Source: an uncultured Collinsella sp.
GTDB lineage: Bacteria; Actinomycetota; Coriobacteriia; Coriobacteriales; Coriobacteriaceae
Assembly: GCA_902497025.1 (NCBI GenBank)
Contig: CABVDJ010000021.1
Coordinates: 1 to 40,066, forward strand
Direction: 5' to 3'
DNA length: 40,066 bases
Shown here piece by piece: positions 33,323 to 40,066 of this stretch; position 1 is the first letter of the stretch; each line of letters starts with the position of its first letter. The notes under the pieces are model-generated. The model made no database searches, was not told the origin of the DNA, and was given only the letters and a program-made list of their open reading frames with translations. Both the position numbers and the translations under genes were made by a program.

Positions 33323-34213
33323 CTACGCACTAATGTCCTTGAATCCCTCGCCGAAGGCTTCCGTAACGTCAGCGACCGTCACAATGGCGTGAGGATCGCG
33401 CTCGCGCACGATCGTCTTGAGGGTATTGAGCTCTCGACGGCTCACGATGACCATAATCACCGGCTTCTCGGCACCCGAATACATGCCAGTCGCCTTAAAC
33501 TTGGTACAACCACGACCCAGACCATACATGATATCGGCAGCGATATCAGGGAACTTGTCCGAGATGATGAGTACCATACGGCGCTTGTTGCCACCATCGA
33601 CCACGGCATCGATCACGTAGCCGCTAATGACCATCGAAAGGCCTGCATATAGTGCGTTTTCGATTGAAAAGACCGGAGCCGACAGCGCGCATACGGCAAC
33701 ATCGATCGCCATGACGGTCGAGCCCACCGGCAGCGAGGTGTTACGCGAGATGATTTGGCCAATCGTGTCCGAGCCGCCGGTGTTGGCGCCGGCGCGCAAC
33801 ACCATGCCGTAACCGATGCCCGTAATAATGCCGCCCCACATGGCAGGGAGCATCAGGTCCGCATCCGCCAGAGGTGCTACAAACGGGGCGAACAGATCGG
33901 TAAAGAAGCCCAGCAGCACAAAGCCCGTCGCGGTCTGCACCACGTAGAACATGCCGCCCTCGCGCATAACGACCAACAACAGCAAGGCGTTCATCACGAT
34001 CGTCTGAATACCAACGGGAAGCGATAGGCCGCGCGATGCACCGACCGCCTGGATAATGGTGGCAAGGCCCGTAACGCCACCGGCAGCAAGGCCGTTGGGA
34101 ATCAAAAACAGGTCGGTCGCAATAGCGGCCAGAGCGCACCCCAACATAATCTGGGGCAGGTCGTGAAAAAAGTTCATTGAAAGAATGCGCTTGATGTCCA
34201 GACGATATGCCAT
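33323..34213 (-). CDS. YitT-family membrane protein (DUF161 + DUF2179)
   Basis: The start is ATG at 34211-34213 (minus) after GGGAGG; 296 residues. Five to six hydrophobic segments carry family patterns FLIPNGLAAGGVTGLATII, GMVLRAGANTGGSDTIGQII and VFSIENALYAGLSMVISGYVID. A soluble C-terminal DUF2179-type domain follows (MVLIISDKFPDIAADIMYGLGRGCTKF; KPVIMVIVSRRELNTLKTIV). The function of YitT proteins is not established; they are widespread inner-membrane proteins. An intrinsic terminator ends 15 bp before its start codon, so expression may depend on readthrough from prfB. Confidence 0.9.
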   Translation of the reverse strand: MAYRLDIKRILSMNFFHDLPQIMLGCALAAIATDLFLIPNGLAAGGVTGLATIIQAVGASRGLSLPVGIQTIVMNALLLLVVMREGGMFYVVQTATGFVLLGFFTDLFAPFVAPLADADLMLPAMWGGIITGIGYGMVLRAGANTGGSDTIGQIISRNTSLPVGSTVMAIDVAVCALSAPVFSIENALYAGLSMVISGYVIDAVVDGGNKRRMVLIISDKFPDIAADIMYGLGRGCTKFKATGMYSGAEKPVIMVIVSRRELNTLKTIVRERDPHAIVTVADVTEAFGEGFKDISA

Positions 34214-34228
34214 GCTGCCTCCCTCAAA

Positions 34229-34254
34229 AAAGCGCACCCCATCGGATGCGCTTT
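34229..34254 (-). terminator. Terminator after secA-prfB, directly before the YitT gene's ribosome site
   Basis: AAAGCGCA (34229-34236) pairs perfectly with TGCGCTTT (34247-34254). The minus-strand T-run is followed at once by GAGGGAGG, the ribosome site of the YitT gene. It could be a plain terminator or an attenuator for that gene. Confidence 0.85.
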
Positions 34255-34380
34255 GAACTTCTTCTTGTATTCGATTCTACCGATTCGCCGGACAAAAACC
34301 ACCCCTGCGCAGGGTTTGCTCTGGATACAAAACCACACTGCTCGGAGGGTTTTAATCCATTTCCACATAAACCGGGCGGT

Positions 34381-35528
34381 TTAAGCAGACGGGGTCTCCG
34401 CATCAGCGTTGCCGGTGGCCCAGCGATGGTAGCCAATAACAAACGGGTCCAGGTCGCCATCGTCAAGAACGGCCTCGACATTGCTGGTCTCCACACCCGA
34501 GCGCAGATCCTTGACCATCTGGTACGGGTAGAGCACGTAGCTGCGAATCTGGTTGCCAAAACCAATCGTGGTCTTGGGTCCGCGGATCTCATCGAGCGCC
34601 TCGGCACGCTTCTCGAGCTCAATCTCGTACAGGCGAGCCTTGAGGATCTGCATGCACGCGGCCTTGTTCTGGATCTGGCTGCGCTCGTTTTGGCAGGTAA
34701 CCACAATGCCGCTGGGGAAATGCGTCACGCGCACGGCGGAGTCGGTGGTGTTGACGCCCTGACCGCCCGGGCCGCTCGCGTGGTACACGTCCACGCGGAT
34801 GTCATCAGGACTGATCTCGATGTCGATATCATCGGGTAGCACGGGGATGACCTCGACGCCGGCAAACGTGGTCTGGCGGCGCTTCTTGTCATCGGTGGGG
34901 CTAATGCGAACCAAGCGGTGGACGCCGGCTTCGGCGCGCAGCATGCCAAATGCGTCCTTGCCCTCGACGGTAAAGGTCGCGCGGTCGATGCCGATGACCT
35001 CGGCCGCGGGACAGTCGTTGATGGTGACCTTCCAGCCGCGACGCTGGCAATACTTCATGTACATCTTAAAGAGCATGAAGGTCCAGTCCTGGGCCTCCAG
35101 ACCACCCTGCCCGGGCTTGATGGTCACAATGGCATCGCCGTGATCGAACTCACCGGTAAACCAGCTCGAAAGCTCAAGCTCATCGATAGCGCGGGCCAGG
35201 CGTTCTGCCGTAGCGGCAGCCTCCTCGCGCAATGCGGCGGCGTCGGGGTCATCCCCCATCTCCTCGGCAAGCTCCAGCGCGGCGCGGGCATCGGAAAGCT
35301 CGCCGCGCGCAGTGTCCACGGCAGCGATATCTTCCTTGGTGCGCGCGATCTCCTCCATGATGGCACGGGCGGCGTCGGCGTCATCCCAAAAGCCAGGGGC
35401 CACGCTTTTGGCCTCGAGCTCGGTCACGCGGGTACGCTTCTCGTCCAAGTGGAGATACGACTCGACCTCGCCGAGCCGGTCCGCAAACGCGTCCAGCTCG
35501 GCGGGCGTTACCTCTAAAGCCTCAGCCA

Positions 35529-35529
<1 letters not shown>
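34381..35529 (-). CDS. prfB: Peptide chain release factor 2
   Basis: ATG at 35527-35529 (minus), whose A is shared with the secA stop codon (TAATG); 382 residues. Domain 1 helices are followed by the codon-recognition domain and the catalytic GGQ at 255-257 (SGPGGQGVN). The tripeptide that reads the stop codon is SPT (210-212, in LVRISPTDDKKRRQ) rather than the standard SPF of RF2; spacing to GGQ (45 residues) matches E. coli RF2. There is no in-frame UGA and so no programmed frameshift, unlike E. coli, as is usual in Actinobacteria. RF2 ends translation at UGA and UAA. Confidence 0.95.
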
Positions 35530-38336
<2,807 letters not shown>

Positions 38337-38465
38337 GTGGTTTTCCTTTTTGGCCATCGCCCACGTCGTGCAGTTGCGGGCGAGTTAAACACAGATGATT
38401 GTACTTTAGCCAAACAAGGCGCGGCCTATACGGTCGACCTCGACCGCCACGTAATAACTACGACC

Positions 38466-38502
38466 AACCTGCCACAATGGGACAGGTTAATTTTGGCAGG
38501 TT
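38466..38502. repeat. 37-bp palindromic element, copy 2
   Basis: AACCTGCCACAA (38466-38477) and TTTTGGCAGGTT (38491-38502) surround a 13-bp centre with GGGACAGGTT. It matches the copy at 26281-26317 at most positions and has the same length. It lies in the secA-rpmE gap. Confidence 0.88.
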
Positions 38503-38532
38503 TTATCTGGGCAAACGCCGCCTCTCTGCCAT

Positions 38533-38565
38533 TTGGTGCAATGGGGGCAGGTTGGTTTGCACCAA
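38533..38565. repeat. Short TTGGTGCAA palindrome
   Basis: TTGGTGCAA (38533-38541) and TTGCACCAA (38557-38565) form a 9-bp inverted repeat around GGGGGCAGG-containing sequence. The same words occur in the nested palindrome at 8136-8216. Confidence 0.7.
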
Positions 38566-38574
38566 TAAAAAGAA

Positions 38575-38608
38575 AAGGACCGCGCACCCAAACGGATGCA
38601 CGGCCCTT
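38575..38608 (-). terminator. Terminator of rpmE
   Basis: AAGGACCGCGCA (38575-38586) and TGCACGGCCCTT (38597-38608) pair on the minus strand with two G-U pairs. The tail TTCTTTTTATT follows. It lies 36 bp after the rpmE stop codon. Confidence 0.85.
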
Positions 38609-38643
38609 ATGCCATGAATGCGAGTGATTCCGCGGCGAGCTAT

Positions 38644-39069
38644 TTACTCAGCAGCCTCGGTGGTCTCGGCCTCGGCAGCGGCCTCCTCGACGGGAGCCTC
38701 TGCGGGAGCCTCGGCGGCCTGCTTGGCAGCCTCCTCGGCAAACTTAGCAGCACGCTTAGCCTTCTCGGCAGCCTTAGCCTCAGCGGCGGCCTTGCGAGCG
38801 GCCTCGGCCTCAGCAGCCTTGGCAGCCTTGGCAGCCTTGGCCTCCTCAGCCTTCTTGAGCTGGGCGGCAGCGGCGCCACCGAACTTGTCGGCGAAGCGCT
38901 GGACGCGTCCACCGGTGTCGACGAACTTCTGCTGGCCGGTGTAGAACGGGTGGCACTCGTTGCAAAGCTCGACCTTCATCTCAGACACGGTAGCGTGCGT
39001 CTTGAAGGTGTTGCCGCAGGAGCACGTCACCGTGCACTCGACATACTGGGGATGGATACCCTGCTTCAT
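38644..39069 (-). CDS. rpmE: Ribosomal protein L31 with long alanine-rich C-terminal extension
   Basis: ATG at 39067-39069 (minus) after AAGGAG; 141 residues. Residues 1-~66 are a complete L31 of the zinc-binding type: MKQGIHPQYVECTVTC, then Cys16/18 (CSCGN) and Cys36/39 (CNECHPFYTG), and QKFVDTGGRVQRFADKFG. Residues ~67-141 are almost only Ala, Lys, Glu and Arg and would form a long charged helix or disordered tail; typical L31 is 66-75 residues. L31 bridges the large subunit to the small subunit head. The 5' leader holds two hairpins that may provide autoregulation. Confidence 0.94.
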   Translation of the reverse strand: MKQGIHPQYVECTVTCSCGNTFKTHATVSEMKVELCNECHPFYTGQQKFVDTGGRVQRFADKFGGAAAAQLKKAEEAKAAKAAKAAEAEAARKAAAEAKAAEKAKRAAKFAEEAAKQAAEAPAEAPVEEAAAEAETTEAAE

Positions 39070-39140
39070 GGTAGGACTCCTTATTGGTCAGGCGCTGGTT
39101 ACCGATCAGCGCATAAGGCGTCTTGGTTTCCGACCAAGAC
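39070..39140 (-). promoter_or_regulatory. Structured rpmE leader, candidate L31 autoregulatory element
   Basis: On the minus strand the leader carries a perfect 8-bp hairpin GTCTTGGT/ACCAAGAC (39120-39127 with 39133-39140). A second, GCGCTG/CAGCGC (39092-39097 with 39107-39112), lies just before the ribosome site. L31 leader motifs have been proposed in several bacterial lineages, as I recall including Coriobacteria. A match to a specific covariance model cannot be checked here. Confidence 0.5.
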
Positions 39141-39153
39141 AACAAACTCGGCT

Positions 39154-39182
39154 ATGGTACCACGGCGCCGCGTGTCCCACAA
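39154..39182 (-). promoter_or_regulatory. rpmE promoter candidate
   Basis: On the minus strand TTGTGG (39177-39182) and TACCAT (39154-39159) have a 17-bp spacer, placing the start of transcription just before the leader hairpins. Confidence 0.4.
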
Positions 39183-39263
39183 AAGGTTCACGGTCTTTTC
39201 GGAACGACACGAATCTGACCCATCGAAACACATCTCCACCGTTCCTTCAACTGGGAAAATGCC

Positions 39264-39294
39264 GTCCCCGGGGCCTGAGAAGGGCCCCGGGGAC
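39264..39294. repeat. Perfect 12-bp GC-rich hairpin
   Basis: GTCCCCGGGGCC (39264-39275) pairs with GGCCCCGGGGAC (39283-39294) around a 7-nt loop. Neither strand has a T-tract directly after it. It lies between rpmE and the gene for the small secreted protein. Confidence 0.7.
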
Positions 39295-39358
39295 GTTCGA
39301 CTGACTGCGGGAACGGCCTTTCCGCTCAATGTGTTCGGCTGAGATCGGAAATCAACCA

Positions 39359-39377
39359 AACTGAACTAGGTTCAGTT
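39359..39377. promoter_or_regulatory. Perfect palindrome, possible operator
   Basis: AACTGAAC-TAG-GTTCAGTT is an 8-bp perfect dyad with a 3-bp centre, the shape of a TetR-type operator. A TTGACA (39376-39381) overlaps its end on the plus strand, but no -10 or plus-strand gene follows. Its role is unknown. Confidence 0.4.
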
Positions 39378-39390
39378 GACATGGTTAAAA

Positions 39391-39422
39391 ACGAGGGGCG
39401 ACGCTTTTGCGTCACCCCTCGT
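39391..39422 (-). terminator. Terminator of the ABC/secreted-protein operon
   Basis: ACGAGGGGCGACGC (39391-39404) pairs with GCGTCACCCCTCGT (39409-39422) with one mismatch and a TTTT loop. The minus-strand tail is TTTTTAACC. It lies 15 bp past the stop codon. Confidence 0.92.
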
Positions 39423-39436
39423 CCCGGCCGGTTGCT

Positions 39437-39781
39437 TTAGTTGTACACACGGTAGTTACACTTGAACTGGGTTATGTGTCCATAGTTGGAGCGGTACCAA
39501 CCCGACGTATAGCTGATTGCCTCTGCGCCTAGATAGTCGTAGCCCTTGTTGTAGCGAAGCTGACGGTAGGTCGTGTCGTACTCTGCTACGTAAAACGTGT
39601 CTCCAGAGAAGGCTTTGTACCGGTCCTTAACCGTCGAAGCCATGTACGCGGGTTCGATATCGCCTTTCTCCCCGTTGAGCGCATAGACGGGTGCCGCGAT
39701 TCCGCATAAAGCCGTTGCCACGAGGATGGCGTAGACAGCCATGCGCGACGCATTGGACTTCAGCTGTTCAAATAGTTTCAT
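39437..39781 (-). CDS. Small secreted tyrosine-rich protein, possibly bacteriocin-like
   Basis: The start is ATG at 39779-39781 (minus), with GAGGTG 7 bp upstream and one base after the stop of the ABC ATPase (TGA-C-ATG); 114 residues. The N-terminus is a signal peptide: positive start, hydrophobic AVYAILVATALCGIAA, likely cleavage after PVYA. The mature ~78 residues contain 13 Tyr, a single Cys and no recognised domain (…KGYDYLGAEAISYTSGWYRS…). A small aromatic-rich secreted product tightly coupled to an ABC ATPase recalls lactococcin 972-type loci, but no diagnostic sequence was identified. A surface or sensor role is equally possible. Confidence 0.75.
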   Translation of the reverse strand: MKLFEQLKSNASRMAVYAILVATALCGIAAPVYALNGEKGDIEPAYMASTVKDRYKAFSGDTFYVAEYDTTYRQLRYNKGYDYLGAEAISYTSGWYRSNYGHITQFKCNYRVYN

Positions 39782-39782
39782 G

Positions 39783-40066
39783 TCATTCACCTCGCTCATA
39801 TGTATCGAGGTATTCCTGCTTGAGCGTCTGCGAGGACGACTCGATCTTTTCCACGAGCGTGCCGGCTTCGATGAAGTAGAACGAGTTGGTAAGGTCTGCC
39901 AGGTCGTCGAGCAGATGGCTTGAAATGAGCACGCTGCGTCCCCGCGCCACTTCGCTGCGTATTGCGTCGCAGGAGGTTTTCCGTTTTCCCGGATCGAGGC
40001 CGTTCAGCGGCTCATCGAGGATGAGGTACGGGCAATCGGTCGCTATCGCCATGGCAAGCTTTACCT
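39783..40066 (-). CDS. ABC transporter ATP-binding protein, C-terminal part (cut by window edge)
   Basis: The frame is open to the right edge, so the ATG visible at 40050-40052 is internal: it lies in VKLAMAIATDCPYLILDEP, the region between signature motif and Walker B. Visible parts are Walker B with the catalytic Glu (YLILDEPLNGLDP), the D-loop and the H-loop (VLISSHLLDDL). It ends QEYLDTYERGE. It belongs to the small single-domain exporter ATPases used by bacteriocin, antibiotic or lipid transporters. A membrane subunit should lie upstream, beyond 40066. The secreted-protein gene follows after one base. Confidence 0.88.
   Translation of the reverse strand, partial: VKLAMAIATDCPYLILDEPLNGLDPGKRKTSCDAIRSEVARGRSVLISSHLLDDLADLTNSFYFIEAGTLVEKIESSSQTLKQEYLDTYERGE

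Overview
The window is high-GC bacterial chromosome. Gene content and style point to the Coriobacteriia (Actinomycetota), most likely a gut Collinsella-type organism. The signs are an actinobacterial secA-prfB pair, a split transketolase, an FHA/Ser-Thr kinase pair, a CsoR-type copper locus, strong AGGAGG-like ribosome binding sites, and several families of short palindromic intergenic repeats. The genus is inferred, not proven.

Layout: a DEAD-box helicase runs off the left edge (minus strand). An FHA protein and a membrane-anchored Ser/Thr kinase follow (1.1-4.3 kb), then a copper locus copA-copZ-csoR (5.0-8.1 kb) with a CsoR-like dyad in the copA promoter. Next come a small membrane/zinc-ribbon protein and a minus-strand amidohydrolase, an AbiEi/DUF559-like protein, a conserved hypothetical and the gltB-gltD glutamate synthase operon (to 19.2 kb). 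mntH (plus), rubredoxin and a flavin reductase-like protein, smpB with a TPR protein, and two tRNA genes (Glu-CTC, Gln-CTG) follow. After these are a small conserved protein, an ArsC/Spx-like protein, a VanZ-like protein, a serine recombinase, rnr, ftsE-ftsX, a split transketolase, a YitT-family protein, secA-prfB and rpmE. The right edge holds an ABC ATPase (partial) coupled to a small secreted tyrosine-rich protein.

The most unusual content lies between the genes. A 15-bp element (TCTCRATCTGTAACA) occurs 35 times in five arrays, strictly alternating in orientation with a pitch of 40 bp (26 of 30 intervals exactly 40; three are 41, one is 21), plus one decayed single site. Arrays always begin with a forward and end with a reverse element, and successive loci bracket single transcription units: FHA-kinase, the AbiEi/DUF559 gene, mntH. 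A second family consists of three palindromes of exactly 67 bp with 22-bp arms and unrelated loops. A third consists of two 37-bp palindromes. These look like REPIN/BIME-type elements, but I do not recognise the sequences as a described family.

Protein-level oddities are an FtsE with a ~173-residue Pro/Gln/Ala-rich N-terminal extension, a release factor 2 with SPT in place of SPF, a ribosomal protein L31 with a ~75-residue Ala/Glu/Lys-rich tail, and a possible bacteriocin-like secreted protein at the right edge.
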